DNA of 64,000 nt from Pseudomonas piscis (GTDB taxonomy: Bacteria > Pseudomonadota > Gammaproteobacteria > Pseudomonadales > Pseudomonadaceae): assembly GCF_009380155.1 (NCBI RefSeq), contig NZ_WHUV01000001.1, positions 682,001 to 746,000 on the forward strand, read 5' to 3'. The position numbers were made by a program, and so were the translations under genes. Shown in pieces: positions 25,689 to 34,816 of this stretch (position 1 is the stretch's first letter; every line of letters starts with the position of its first letter). Under the pieces are notes generated by a model. It did no database searches. It saw only the letters and a list, made by a program, of their open reading frames with translations, and was not told where the DNA came from.

Positions 25689-26654
25689 TCAGGCGCGAGC
25701 CTCGACGTTGACCCAGTAACGGGTGAAGCGGCGCACCCGGACTGGCAGGCTGACCTGCAACAGGTCGAGGATCCGTTCGCTGTCATCCAGGGGGTAGCTG
25801 CCGGAAATCAGCAGGTCCGCCACTTGGGCATCGCAGTGCAAGCGGCCCCGGCGATAACGTCCCAGCTCGTCGAGGAAGTCCGCCAGGCGCATGTGGGCCG
25901 CCACCAGCATGCCCTCGCTCCAGGCGCCGCTGCCGGCCTCCAGGGCGCGGGGAGCGTCCCAGCCGTCGCGGCGAAAGTCCAGCTGCTGCCCGGCCGCTAC
26001 CTGGGGAGGCGCGGCGCTGTAGGTCCCGGGCTCCACACGGGCGGCGCCGGCATACACCGCCAGTTGGCTGTGGCCGCTGAACTGGCGCAGGTTCAAGCGT
26101 GCGGCGCTGGTCTTCACCAGGCCCTCGGCGCTTTGCACCACCAGTGGCCGTGGGTCCTTGCCGGCGCTGAGCATGATTTCGCCTTCCAGCAGGCGGATCA
26201 GCCGTTGCTGGCTGTCGAAGCGCACATCCACCGCGCTGCTGGTGTTGAGCTGCAACTGGCTGCCGTCGCTAAGCTGCAGCTTGCGCCGCTGGCCCCGGGC
26301 GCTGCTGTAGTCCGCCAGCAACGGCGGTAGCGGGTTGTGCTCGCGCAGGTTCCAGGCCGCCGCGGAACCGACCCCCAGGACCAGCAGCAGCTTGAGAGCC
26401 TGGCGCCGGCCGCTGGACCTCGGGGCATTCAAGGCGGCATGGGCCAGGGGCGAGGGCAAGCCGCGCAAACGCTGGTTGACCCGCAGGATATGGGCCCATG
26501 CCCGCTGATGTTCGCTGTGGGCGTCGTGCCACTGCTGCCAGGCCTGCTGCTGGCGCGGATCCAACGGGCCGTCCTGCATCTCGATCAACCAGTGCACCGC
26601 CTGCTCGGCGACCTGGTTGCTGAACTCAGCTTGGGCATTGAGGTGGGGATTCAT
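25689..26654 (-). CDS. fecR: FecR-type anti-sigma/signal transduction protein
   Basis: 321 residues. The cytoplasmic N-terminal domain (DUF4880-like, AVHWLIEMQDGPLDPRQQQAW, residues 16-36) binds the sigma factor. One membrane helix lies at about 90-108 (LKLLLVLGVGSAAAWNL), and the periplasmic FecR domain follows with LQLSDGSQLQLNTSSAVDV. In this class the receptor STN domain contacts the periplasmic part when ligand binds, freeing the sigma factor. It is placed between fecI (eight bases upstream) and the STN-containing receptor, the standard signalling triad. Confidence 0.92.
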   Translation of the reverse strand: MNPHLNAQAEFSNQVAEQAVHWLIEMQDGPLDPRQQQAWQQWHDAHSEHQRAWAHILRVNQRLRGLPSPLAHAALNAPRSSGRRQALKLLLVLGVGSAAAWNLREHNPLPPLLADYSSARGQRRKLQLSDGSQLQLNTSSAVDVRFDSQQRLIRLLEGEIMLSAGKDPRPLVVQSAEGLVKTSAARLNLRQFSGHSQLAVYAGAARVEPGTYSAAPPQVAAGQQLDFRRDGWDAPRALEAGSGAWSEGMLVAAHMRLADFLDELGRYRRGRLHCDAQVADLLISGSYPLDDSERILDLLQVSLPVRVRRFTRYWVNVEARA

Positions 26655-26662
26655 CGGCGCTC

Positions 26663-27151
26663 TCAAAGGGCGAAGTAGCAGCGCATGGCCGCCTTGTTCA
26701 GGTGGCGCTTGACCGTGGCGATGGAAATACCCAGCTCGCGGCCGATCTCGGCGTAGCCCAGGCCATCCAGTTGGCACAGCAGGAACGCACGCTTGACCTG
26801 GGGTGGCAGGCCATCGAGCAGGCTGTCCAGCTCCTGCAGGGTCTGCAGGATGATCGCCCGTTCTTCTTCCGAAGGCGCGACCTGCTCGGGCAACTGCGCC
26901 AGGGCTTCCAGATAGGCGCGCTCCAGGTCCTGGCGCCGGTAGTGATTGCACAGCACGCGCTTGGCGATGGTGGTGAGGAAGGCCCGGGGTTCGACGAGGA
27001 GCGGGGCTTCCCGGGCGCCCAGCACCCGGATGAAAGTGTCCTGGGTCAGGTCGGCGGCACTGTCGGGGCAGCCGAGGCGGCGCCGCAACCAGGTGTTCAA
27101 CCAACTGTGATGGGCCAGGTAGAGACCTTCGACGGTAGCGGAATGGGACAA
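26663..27151 (-). CDS. fecI: FecI-type ECF sigma factor
   Basis: 162 residues from a TTG at 27151, which has GGAG eight bases upstream; an ATG at 27181 ten codons earlier has no good site. Region 2 is LTQDTFIRVLGAREAPLL with the preceding WLRRRLGCPDSAAD, and region 4 is the helix-turn-helix GYAEIGRELGISIATVKRHLNKA near the C-terminus. It belongs to the iron-starvation sigma group. It should transcribe the receptor gene when released by FecR, and is probably itself under Fur control through the box at 27282-27296. Confidence 0.9.
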   Translation of the reverse strand: MSHSATVEGLYLAHHSWLNTWLRRRLGCPDSAADLTQDTFIRVLGAREAPLLVEPRAFLTTIAKRVLCNHYRRQDLERAYLEALAQLPEQVAPSEEERAIILQTLQELDSLLDGLPPQVKRAFLLCQLDGLGYAEIGRELGISIATVKRHLNKAAMRCYFAL

Positions 27152-27281
27152 GCCGGACGCTCCTGCACTGACAAGACGCATAAGGTAACGAGAATTGTTC
27201 GCATTGTAGTGGGGCGATATGAGCTTCGGCAATTGGCGCGGATGGACGGGCAGGGCGATGACTCTCAGTGCTTTTTGCGTA

Positions 27282-27296
27282 TGAGAATATTTATCA
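27282..27296. promoter_or_regulatory. Candidate Fur box between fecI and the DUF3649 gene
   Basis: TGAGAATATTTATCA matches the 7-1-7 Fur consensus (tgataat-n-attatca) at all but one base in each arm. It lies in the divergent intergenic region, so iron would repress both sides. Confidence 0.65.
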
Positions 27297-27362
27297 TTAA
27301 TATTGTCCGCCTTCTGTGCCCGGGCATGCGCCCCGGGCTTTCTTTTGCTGCAAGGTCCGAAC

Positions 27363-27668
27363 ATGAAAAGCAAGGCCGGCGGAATTCCCGCTTCCTATCG
27401 TCTGGCAGTGGCATCAAGGGTCTGCGCCGCGGTCCTGGGCGGCTACCTGCTGGCGGCGCTGGCCTGCGCCTGCCTGACCTTGCTGCTGCCGTTGTCCAAG
27501 GTCGACGCGGTGCTCAGCGCGATGATGAGTTCGTTCCTGTTCTACCTGCTGGCGGTGATCTGGTGCTTCGCCTGCCGCAGCGCCTGGCATGCCTGGTTCG
27601 GCTTGCTCCTGCCTTGCCTGGTGCTGGCGTTGGTGGCTGGCAGCGCCTATTGGGCGGCCCTGCCATGA
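27363..27668 (+). CDS. DUF3649 small membrane protein
   Basis: 101 residues, almost wholly hydrophobic, with three membrane segments (about 22-45, 50-72, 78-98) after a short basic start. The pattern YRLAVASRVCAAVLGGYLLAAL is that of DUF3649, a family that accompanies PepSY proteins and TonB receptors in Pseudomonas iron loci. The stop overlaps the ATG of the PepSY gene (ATGA). It is divergent from fecI with a Fur-like box between. The molecular role is unknown. Confidence 0.78.
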   Translation: MKSKAGGIPASYRLAVASRVCAAVLGGYLLAALACACLTLLLPLSKVDAVLSAMMSSFLFYLLAVIWCFACRSAWHAWFGLLLPCLVLALVAGSAYWAALP

Positions 27669-29242
27669 AAGAGGGTTTGCGCCAATCCATGGCCTGGTTG
27701 CACACCTGGAGCGGATTGCTGTTCGGCTGGCTGCTGTTCGCCATCTTCCTCACCGGGACCCTGTCCTATTTCAAGCACGAGATCAGCCACTGGATGCAGC
27801 CCGAGATCCCGGCCCGGGCCCTGGACGCCGAGGCCAGCCTGGGCCTGGCCCAGCGCTACCTGGAGCAGCATGGCCAGGGCGCGCAACGCTGGTTCATCGG
27901 CCTGCCCGACGCCCGTGAGCCGGCCCTGTCGGTGGCCTGGCAGGCACCGGGCAAACCCGGCGAGCGCGGCGACTTCAGCGAGAAGCTGCTGGACCCGGCC
28001 ACGGGCAGCGAGCTGCATGCGCGAGATACCCGGGGTGGCGAGTTCTTCTATCGCTTCCACTTCCAATTGCAGATGCCCTATCCGTGGGGTCGCTGGCTAT
28101 CGACCATGGCGGCCATGGTGATGCTGGTGGCGCTGGTCAGCGGGATCATCATCCACAAGAAGATCTTCAAGGACTTCTTCACCTTCCGCCCGCGCAAGGG
28201 CCAGCGCACCTGGCTCGACGGGCACAACGCATTGGGCGTGCTGGTGCTGCCGTTCCACCTGATGATCACCTACAGCAGCCTGGTGATCTTCATGTCCATG
28301 GTCATGCCGGCGGGCGTCTTGATCGCCTACAAGGGCGACAACAATGCCTTTTTCCAGGACCTGCAACCGGCAGCCCGCAACACCCCGGCTGCCGGTGAGC
28401 CAGCGCCGCTGGCGCCCTTGCAACCGATGCTCAGGCAAGCCTTGCAGCACTGGTCGGGTGGGCGTGCGCAGCGGGTGGTAGTGAACAATCCCGGGGATGC
28501 GAACGCCTCGGTGCAGGTCATGCGCCATGGGGCCGACCAGGTGGCCCGCAACTTCGGCAGTGCGCTGGCGTTCAACGGCGTCACCGGCCAGCCCTTGTCG
28601 GAAAGTCCCGGGCAGTCTCTGCCCAAGGCCATCGGCGGCAGCTTCTATGGGCTGCACATGGGGGTGTTCGCCGGGCCGGTGCTGCGCTGGTTGTACTTCA
28701 TCTGTGGCCTGGCCAGCACCGCGATGATCGGCACCGGGCTGGTGATCTGGCTCGGCAAGCGCCAACTCAAGCACGCCAAGAGCCCGGTCATGCCCTTCGA
28801 GCTGCGCCTGGTGGAGGTGCTGAACATCGCCAGCATGTCCGGGCTGGTGCTGGCGGTGGCGGCGTTCTTCTGGGCCAACCGCCTGCTGCCGGCCGGCTTC
28901 GCCGAGCGTGCCGACTGGGAGGTCAACAGCTTCTTCAGCGCCTGGGGCCTGGGCCTGTTGCATGCGGCATTGCGTCGTGGGCGCCGGGCCTGGATCGAGC
29001 AGTTGGCGCTGGCGGCCTTGTTGCTGGCCGGCATTCCGCTGCTCGATGCCTTGACCGCGCCGAACCTGGCCGATGGTTTCCTCAGTCGTGGGGACTGGAC
29101 CCGGGCCGGCTTCGACCTGGCTTGCCTGGCCAGTGGCCTGTTCCTGGCCTGGGCCGCGTACAAGATGCAACGCGCCGCCCGGGCTCCTGTCGCCAACCAG
29201 TCCCGGGCCCGCTCTCGGGCCGCTGAAACCGAGGTGGATTGA
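27665..29242 (+). CDS. PepSY-associated membrane protein (PiuB-like, putative ferric-siderophore reductase)
   Basis: 525 residues. The first helix (LHTWSGLLFGWLLFAIFLTGTLSYF) contains the haem-ligand-like HTWSG histidine; a periplasmic PepSY-like region of about 90 residues follows, then a second helix at about 145-165, another large loop to about 325 (with GGSFYGLHMGVFAGP) and four or five C-terminal helices. This is the layout of PepSY_TM proteins such as PiuB and FpvG, which reduce siderophore-bound iron in the periplasm. It lies between DUF3649 and DUF3325 genes, a common iron-uptake trio. The reductase role here is inferred. Confidence 0.85.
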   Translation: MKEGLRQSMAWLHTWSGLLFGWLLFAIFLTGTLSYFKHEISHWMQPEIPARALDAEASLGLAQRYLEQHGQGAQRWFIGLPDAREPALSVAWQAPGKPGERGDFSEKLLDPATGSELHARDTRGGEFFYRFHFQLQMPYPWGRWLSTMAAMVMLVALVSGIIIHKKIFKDFFTFRPRKGQRTWLDGHNALGVLVLPFHLMITYSSLVIFMSMVMPAGVLIAYKGDNNAFFQDLQPAARNTPAAGEPAPLAPLQPMLRQALQHWSGGRAQRVVVNNPGDANASVQVMRHGADQVARNFGSALAFNGVTGQPLSESPGQSLPKAIGGSFYGLHMGVFAGPVLRWLYFICGLASTAMIGTGLVIWLGKRQLKHAKSPVMPFELRLVEVLNIASMSGLVLAVAAFFWANRLLPAGFAERADWEVNSFFSAWGLGLLHAALRRGRRAWIEQLALAALLLAGIPLLDALTAPNLADGFLSRGDWTRAGFDLACLASGLFLAWAAYKMQRAARAPVANQSRARSRAAETEVD

Positions 29243-29569
29243 ATGCTCCTGGCCCTGTTGCTCTGTTATGCCGGCTTCACCGGTTTGTGCCTGTCCCTGG
29301 ATCGGCACCACGGTGAGGTGCTGGGCAGCAAGCCCAGCGCCCGCCGTCGCCAGGGCCTGCGCCTGGGCGGCTGGCTGCTGCTGGGGCTGTCGCTGGTGGC
29401 CGCAGTGCAAGACACCGGCTGGAGCCTGGGGCTGGTGCAGTGGTGCGCGGTGTTGATGTGCAGCGCCTTGCTGCTGGTCTGGCTGCTGCCGTACCGCCCG
29501 CGCCTGGTGCTGTCCATGGCGGGCGCGAGCCTGTTGGCCAGTCCGCTGGCGGCCCTGGCCCAATTCTGA
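29243..29569 (+). CDS. DUF3325 small membrane protein
   Basis: 108 residues with three membrane helices (1-18, 36-54, 62-100), immediately after the PepSY gene without a gap. The LLALLLCYAGFTGLCLSLDRHH opening is that of DUF3325 proteins, which are found beside PepSY-TM reductases. It is probably a partner of the reductase. Fourteen bases separate it from the second fecI, so the two may be transcribed together. Confidence 0.78.
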   Translation: MLLALLLCYAGFTGLCLSLDRHHGEVLGSKPSARRRQGLRLGGWLLLGLSLVAAVQDTGWSLGLVQWCAVLMCSALLLVWLLPYRPRLVLSMAGASLLASPLAALAQF

Positions 29570-29583
29570 GTGCTGCGCCTGCG

Positions 29584-30159
29584 ATGAATATCCTGCCGCC
29601 GGAACCCACAGAGCTGGATCGCTCCGACCCGCAGGGCACTCGTGCGCATTTTCTCCAGGTGTTCCTGTCCCAGCGGGCGCAGATGGAGGCCCTGGTCAGT
29701 CGCCGGGTCGGTTGCCGGGCCACCGCTGCGGACCTGGTGCAAGAGTTGTTCCTGCGCTTCTGGCGCCGGCCCCTGGTCCAGGTCGAGGAACTGAGCACCT
29801 ACCTGCTGCGCTGCGCCGGCAATATCGCCATCGACCACCTGCGTAGCGAAGGAGCGCGAGTCCGGGTCAGCGCCGGCTGGGTGCCGGAGCAGCAAGACCA
29901 GCACGCTCTCGAGCCCCAGGCCGTGCTGGAGGCCGGTAACGATCTGCGCCATGTGGAGGCGGCCTTGCGCGGCCTGCCCCAGCGTACCCGGCAGATCTTC
30001 CTGCTCAATCGTATCCATGGGCGCAAGTACGCCGAGATCGCCAAGGCGATGGACCTGTCCCAAAGCGCCGTGGAAAAACATATGATGCGCGCCCTCGAAG
30101 CCTGCAAGGCCAGCCTGCGGGAGCCCTCGACCACGCGTACGCCAAGGAATGCCCCGTGA
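29584..30159 (+). CDS. FecI-type ECF sigma factor (second copy)
   Basis: 191 residues. Region 2 includes LVSRRVGCRATAADLVQELFLRFWRRP and LLRCAGNIAIDHLRSEG; region 4 is the helix-turn-helix HGRKYAEIAKAMDLSQSAVEKHMMRA. The sequence is clearly different from the first fecI of the window. It overlaps the following fecR by four bases (GTGA) and lies 14 bases after the DUF3325 gene. Promoters that it reads may include those of the TonB-ExbBD/receptor block downstream. Confidence 0.9.
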   Translation: MNILPPEPTELDRSDPQGTRAHFLQVFLSQRAQMEALVSRRVGCRATAADLVQELFLRFWRRPLVQVEELSTYLLRCAGNIAIDHLRSEGARVRVSAGWVPEQQDQHALEPQAVLEAGNDLRHVEAALRGLPQRTRQIFLLNRIHGRKYAEIAKAMDLSQSAVEKHMMRALEACKASLREPSTTRTPRNAP

Positions 30160-31145
30160 ACCAGCGCTCCACCGTCACCCCGACGCCCGCTCAGGAACAG
30201 GCCGCCCTGGCCTGGCTGAGCCTGCTCCACGACCAGCCCAGCAGTGGCGACCAGGCGACTTTCAGCCAATGGCTGCAAGCCGACCCGGCCCATGTCGAAG
30301 CCTATGCCCAGGTCCAGGTGCTATGGGAGTTGAGCGAGCAGCCGGCGCGGACCCTGGCCGCCGAAGAGGACCAGGCCCTGCAAGGCTTGCTGCGGCAGAT
30401 GGACGGGGCCAGGGGGCGGGCCCGGCGCCGCTGGTCGGTGGGCCTGGCGCTGGCTGCCAGCTTGTTGCTGGCCGTGACCCTGGGCGCCGGGTGGCAGCCG
30501 GGGCGCTGGGTCGACGACCTGGGCGCCGACTACGTGTCGGCCCCGGGCCAGGTGCGCACCGTGACCCTGGCCGATGCCAGCCAAGTGACCCTGGACGCCG
30601 ACAGCGCCATCGCCGTGGACTTCAGCCATGGCCAGCGGCACGTCCAACTGCGCCGTGGCGCCGCGTTCTTCCAGGTCAGTCATACCGGCGAGTCTTTCGT
30701 GGTGAGCGCCGAGCAAGGCGAGGCCCGGGTCCTGGGCACCCAGTTCGAAGTGCGCCTGCAACCCCAGGGCGCCCAGGTCACGGTGCTGTCCGGGCGGGTC
30801 GGGGTCACGCCGGCCGAGGGCGCGCCCCAGCAAGTGCTTGGCGCCGGCCAGCAAGTGGCCTATGGCCAGGGCCAGGCCGCGCCGTTGCATGGGACCGACA
30901 GCGAAGCGCAACTGGCCTGGCGCCAGGGTTGGCTGAACTACTACCACGCACCATTGGCCGAGGTGGTCGCGGACCTGCGGCGTTATTTCCCGGGGCGCAT
31001 CCTGTTGCTCGACTCGCAATTGGCCCAGCGCCGAGTCAGCGGCAGCTTCTCCAGCAAGGACCCGCAAGCGGTCCTCGACTCCCTGCAGGCAGTGCTGGGT
31101 TTTCGCCAGCACAAGATGTTCGGCAGGCTGCTCGTCCTGCGCTGA
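30156..31145 (+). CDS. FecR-type anti-sigma/signal transduction protein (second copy)
   Basis: 329 residues from a GTG that overlaps the fecI stop. The cytoplasmic DUF4880-like part (AALAWLSLLHDQPSSGDQATF) is followed by a single helix at about 95-112 (SVGLALAASLLLAVTLGAG), the FecR domain (TVTLADASQVTLDADSAIAVDF) and a C-terminal STN-like extension (LAEVVADLRRYFPGRILLLDSQLAQRRVSGSFS) with the usual fold of DUF4974. The nearest downstream receptor with a signalling domain is at 37606; the receptor at 32548 lacks one. Confidence 0.9.
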   Translation: MNQRSTVTPTPAQEQAALAWLSLLHDQPSSGDQATFSQWLQADPAHVEAYAQVQVLWELSEQPARTLAAEEDQALQGLLRQMDGARGRARRRWSVGLALAASLLLAVTLGAGWQPGRWVDDLGADYVSAPGQVRTVTLADASQVTLDADSAIAVDFSHGQRHVQLRRGAAFFQVSHTGESFVVSAEQGEARVLGTQFEVRLQPQGAQVTVLSGRVGVTPAEGAPQQVLGAGQQVAYGQGQAAPLHGTDSEAQLAWRQGWLNYYHAPLAEVVADLRRYFPGRILLLDSQLAQRRVSGSFSSKDPQAVLDSLQAVLGFRQHKMFGRLLVLR

Positions 31146-31166
31146 GAAGCCTGTTCCAGAGCTCCC

Positions 31167-31196
31167 GAACATTCATCGATATCACTTCGTTCTGTC
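31167..31196 (+). promoter_or_regulatory. Possible ECF-type promoter before exbD
   Basis: GAACAT at 31167-31172 and TCTGTC at 31191-31196, 18 bases apart, resemble the GAAAT/GTC pattern of FecI-type promoters. A similar GGAACATT lies upstream of the receptor at 25454. Similarity is weak. Confidence 0.25.
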
Positions 31197-31313
31197 ACTA
31201 AACCGTTACACGAGGCGCGGATGATCTGCGCATTCCTGAGCACATGGTCAGGATCGGAGAGGGTTGTGATTCAGCTCTCGTAGGGGAGGGATGGCTGAAG
31301 CAGGAGCAAGTCG

Positions 31314-31721
31314 ATGCGCAGCTGGGATGTAGCTAAAAAGAAAAAAGCCCATATCGAAATCATCCCGATGATCGATGTGATGATGTTTCTCTTGGTGTTC
31401 TTCGTACTCATCAGTCTCAACGTGATCCCGGCCGTGGGGATCAAGACGCAGTTGCCGGTCGCCAGTACCGCGCAACAGTTGAAACCGCAAAACAAGGCGG
31501 TCATCACCCTGGGCCTGCAGGAGCGCCTGCAACTCGATGGCCAGGACCTGGATGAAGGTGCCCTGCTGGCGCAACTCAAGATGCTCAATACCGGCAGCGA
31601 AAAGCTGGTGATCATCATCAACAGCGACCAGGGCGTGGAGGTCAAGCGCCTGGTAGCGGTGATGGACCTGCTCAAGGGCAATGGTTTCTCGTCCGTCTCC
31701 ATCGCCACGCGCAAGTCCTGA
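31314..31721 (+). CDS. exbD: ExbD/TolR-family energy transducer
   Basis: 135 residues. A charged cytoplasmic tail (MRSWDVAKKKKAHIEI) leads into one membrane helix IPMIDVMMFLLVFFVLISL, which carries the proton-path aspartate, and a periplasmic domain with ERLQLDGQDLDEGAL and LVIIINSDQGVEVKRLVAVMDLL follows. It works with ExbB and TonB to energise outer-membrane receptors. tonB follows after four bases, but exbB lies beyond the receptor gene at 34817, an unusual order. It is 168 bases downstream of fecR. Confidence 0.93.
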   Translation: MRSWDVAKKKKAHIEIIPMIDVMMFLLVFFVLISLNVIPAVGIKTQLPVASTAQQLKPQNKAVITLGLQERLQLDGQDLDEGALLAQLKMLNTGSEKLVIIINSDQGVEVKRLVAVMDLLKGNGFSSVSIATRKS

Positions 31722-31725
31722 CGCC

Positions 31726-32505
31726 ATGTTCAGTCTCTATCGAACCCGCAAGCTGCTGGCATGCCTGCTGCCGGCCGGCCTTCTGTTGCTGGTGATCTAC
31801 AGCAGCCAGTTGCAGCGATTGCAGATCACGCCGGTGTACGACGAAAGCACCGTGGAAGTGGCCCTGGTGGATGCCAGCGAACTATTGGCCGTGGCCGAGC
31901 CGCCACCGCCCGAGCCGGAGCCGTTGCCCCTCGAGCCCGAGCCGCCGGTGGTGGTGCCGGATGAAGAGCCCCTGGTGATCGAGCCGCCCAAGCCCAAGCC
32001 GGTGGTCAAGCCCAAGCCCGTGGTACCCAAGCCGCTGGTGGCCAAGCCCGAGCCAGCCAAGCCCGTGGCGCCTAAACCGGCCCCGGCACAAGTGGCCAAG
32101 AGCACCCCGGCGCCGCAGCCCATCGTGGCCGAGGCGCCAAGACCCCCGGTGGCGACACCGGCCCCAGCACCGGCTCCAGCACCCGCGGCGCCGGCCAGTG
32201 CCATCAAGGAAAGCCTGTACACCGCCGCTTTGCGCAAGGAACTGGAAAAGCACAAGCAATACCCCAGCGGCCGCGAGGCCTCGTTGCAGCGTCCCCAGGG
32301 CGATGTGGTGATCTGGCTGGAAGTCGATCGGGCCGGCAACGTGCTCGACAGTGGCATCGAAAACAAGGCGCCGAACATGTTGCTCAACCGTGCCGCGCAA
32401 ACCAGTTTGCGCCGCGTGGAAAAAGTCTCGCCGTTCCCGGCGGACGCCTTCTCGGGCAAGAACAAGCAACGGTTCACCGCGACCTTTAGCTACAACGTGG
32501 AATAA
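31726..32505 (+). CDS. tonB: TonB energy transducer
   Basis: 259 residues. An N-terminal membrane anchor (LLACLLPAGLLLLVIYS, about 10-26) is followed by a long proline-rich stretch with PEP and KPKP repeats (about 60-160) that spans the periplasm, then the TonB C-terminal domain (KYPSGREASLQRPQGDVVIWLEV through ATFSYNVE). The start after a four-base gap from exbD suggests coupling. It is probably dedicated to the receptors of this cluster; the chromosome should also carry a general TonB elsewhere (family knowledge, not seen here). Confidence 0.93.
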   Translation: MFSLYRTRKLLACLLPAGLLLLVIYSSQLQRLQITPVYDESTVEVALVDASELLAVAEPPPPEPEPLPLEPEPPVVVPDEEPLVIEPPKPKPVVKPKPVVPKPLVAKPEPAKPVAPKPAPAQVAKSTPAPQPIVAEAPRPPVATPAPAPAPAPAAPASAIKESLYTAALRKELEKHKQYPSGREASLQRPQGDVVIWLEVDRAGNVLDSGIENKAPNMLLNRAAQTSLRRVEKVSPFPADAFSGKNKQRFTATFSYNVE

Positions 32506-32547
32506 CCCATCACCTATTAACGAAAGTTGTAAGCAAGGGATTGACCC

Positions 32548-34788
32548 GTGAAGATCAATAAACTTTATGCCCTGCTTCTGGCATCGGGCCTGGGCAGTTT
32601 TGCGCCATTGGTTCTGGCCGACGATACCGTGGACGTCGGTGCGGTGAACGTTGCCGGCAAACAGTCCCTGGGCAATGGCCACATGATCAAGGAAGAAAGC
32701 GCCAAGGCGCGTTCCACCGTGACCAAGGAAGCCATGGACCAGATGGCGCCCACCGCCAACGCCGTGGACAAGCTCAAGTACACTCCGGGGATCAACGTCT
32801 CCAGCACCGATGCCACGGGCCTGAGCGGCACCAGCTTCACCATGCGCGGGATGAACTCCGACCAGGTGGGCCTTTCTTCCGATGGTTTCCCGATCAACGA
32901 CTCGGGTGACTACTCCATCTATCCGAACCTGATGGGCGATTCGGAAAACTTCAGCGAAGTGTTCGTCACCCAAGGCTCGTCCGAGGCCGACGGTCCGCAC
33001 ATCGGTTCCAGCGGTGGCAACATCGGCCTGGTGACCATACGCCCGACCAAGGACTTCGGCGTGTTCGTCAAGCAATCGGTGGGTTCGAACAACCTGCGCA
33101 AATCCTTCGCCCGGCTGAACACCGGCGACCTGGGCGGCTTCAAGACCTGGGTCTCGGCCTCCCACACCGAAGGCGACAAGTGGAAGGGCAAGGGCACCTT
33201 GCGTGCCGACAAGATCGAGTGGAACACCCTGTTCGAAGACGGCAACGGCAACTCCACCAACGCCATCTTCAAGTACAACAAGCAGGAGAACTACAACTAC
33301 AACAGCGTCAGCAAGGCCCAGTTCCAGAACCAGGGCCGGCGCGTGGACTACTCGGAAAGCACCGTGTTCAAGAACGGCAGCGTGTCCCAGTCCTACAAGC
33401 TCAACCGCAACCCCTTCGAAAGCCTGACGGCTTCGGTGACCCAGCGCTTCCAGCTGCGTGACGACCTGAGCCTGACCTTCAACCCGTACTACGTGTGGTC
33501 CAACGGCGGCAGCTTCAGCGGCCAGACTGCCACTACCTTGTCCAGTTCCTCCAGCAAGGCTGGCAACTATGACCTGACGGGCCTGCCCGCCGGCAGCTAC
33601 TACCGGCCCTCCTGGACCGAGACCTGGCGCCCGGGGATGACCACCAAGCTCAAGTGGGACCTCAACGAAGAGCACAGCCTGGACTTCGGCTACTGGTACG
33701 AGCGCGCCCGCCAGCGCCAGACCCAGCCCTTCATCGGCATCAAGGGCAATGGCGCGCCGGAGAACGTCTGGGGCGACTACAACGGTTCCGACCAACTGGT
33801 GGATCGCAATGGCGCCACGGTCCAGGGCCGGCACCAGTACACCGTGACCCCGGCACAGAAGCTCTGGGTGCAAGACACCTGGCAGGCGACCCCGGACCTG
33901 ACCCTGACCGGGGCCCTGGCGTACCAGCATGTGGAGCGTGACGGCAACAACCTCGGCAGCCTGACCGACAAGCCGGAAAAGCGTAATGCCCGCTATCACC
34001 AGTTCCTGCCCAGCTTCAACGCCAAGTACCAGATCGATCCGAACAACCAGGCGTTCTACAACGTCACTCGCAACATGCGCACGCCACCCAACTACGTGCT
34101 CTACAACAAGGGCGATGCCATCAGCCTGAAACCCGAGTTGAGCTGGAACCAGGAGTTGGGCTGGCGCTACAGCGAAGACAACATGGCCCTGAGCGCGACG
34201 CTGTTCTACATCACCTTCAAGGACCGGCAGATCTCCACCACCGACGTCAATGGCGACTACGTGGTGGCCAACGTCGGCGAGGTGAAGAACCGCGGCCTGG
34301 AGCTGGAGTGGAGCGGGCTGCTGCCGCACAACTTCAACTACTACGCCTCGTACACCTACACCAAGTCCGAGCAGATGGACGACCTGACCAACAAGAACGT
34401 GCTGCTGCCGACCTCCGGCAAGCAACTGGCCAACGTGCCGGAGAACATGTTCAACCTGAGCCTGGGCTACGACGACTCGCGCTACTACGGCAACGTCGTC
34501 GGCAAGTACGTCGGCGCCTTCTACGGCGACCTGACCAACGACGAGAAGATCTCCGGGCGCACCGTGTTCGACCTCAATGCCGGTATCCACCTGCCGGTGG
34601 ACAAGAAGGTGCTGAAGTCCGCGACCCTGCGTTTCTCGATGCTCAACGTGTTCGACAAGGAATACCTGGCCTCGACCCGCACCGTGTCGTTCAACTCGGT
34701 GAGGACCAATGGCCTGGCGCCGAGCACCGCCTACTACAACGTCGGCGAGGAGCGGACCGCGATGGTCTCCCTGGAAGCTGCGTTCTGA
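32548..34788 (+). CDS. TonB-dependent receptor without a signalling domain
   Basis: 746 residues from a GTG start. A signal peptide of about 24 residues ends in VLA-DD; a VDVGAVNVAG segment may be the TonB box; the plug includes LKYTPGINVSS and FTMRGMNSDQVGLSSDGFP, and a 22-strand barrel ends in VSLEAAF. No STN domain is present. It sits between tonB and exbB in one cluster, which implies that the ExbD-TonB-ExbB set serves it. The barrel has many N, Y and W-rich extracellular loops. The ligand is unknown; the neighbouring nucleotidase raises the possibility of a non-siderophore substrate. Confidence 0.9.
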   Translation: MKINKLYALLLASGLGSFAPLVLADDTVDVGAVNVAGKQSLGNGHMIKEESAKARSTVTKEAMDQMAPTANAVDKLKYTPGINVSSTDATGLSGTSFTMRGMNSDQVGLSSDGFPINDSGDYSIYPNLMGDSENFSEVFVTQGSSEADGPHIGSSGGNIGLVTIRPTKDFGVFVKQSVGSNNLRKSFARLNTGDLGGFKTWVSASHTEGDKWKGKGTLRADKIEWNTLFEDGNGNSTNAIFKYNKQENYNYNSVSKAQFQNQGRRVDYSESTVFKNGSVSQSYKLNRNPFESLTASVTQRFQLRDDLSLTFNPYYVWSNGGSFSGQTATTLSSSSSKAGNYDLTGLPAGSYYRPSWTETWRPGMTTKLKWDLNEEHSLDFGYWYERARQRQTQPFIGIKGNGAPENVWGDYNGSDQLVDRNGATVQGRHQYTVTPAQKLWVQDTWQATPDLTLTGALAYQHVERDGNNLGSLTDKPEKRNARYHQFLPSFNAKYQIDPNNQAFYNVTRNMRTPPNYVLYNKGDAISLKPELSWNQELGWRYSEDNMALSATLFYITFKDRQISTTDVNGDYVVANVGEVKNRGLELEWSGLLPHNFNYYASYTYTKSEQMDDLTNKNVLLPTSGKQLANVPENMFNLSLGYDDSRYYGNVVGKYVGAFYGDLTNDEKISGRTVFDLNAGIHLPVDKKVLKSATLRFSMLNVFDKEYLASTRTVSFNSVRTNGLAPSTAYYNVGEERTAMVSLEAAF

Positions 34789-34816
34789 TTCGTTTCAGGT
34801 ACAAGAGGACATGACG

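Noticed and set aside
31882..34590. Minus-strand open frame of 902 codons opposite tonB and the receptor
   Set aside because: It covers two genes with clear families and is a GC-bias artefact.
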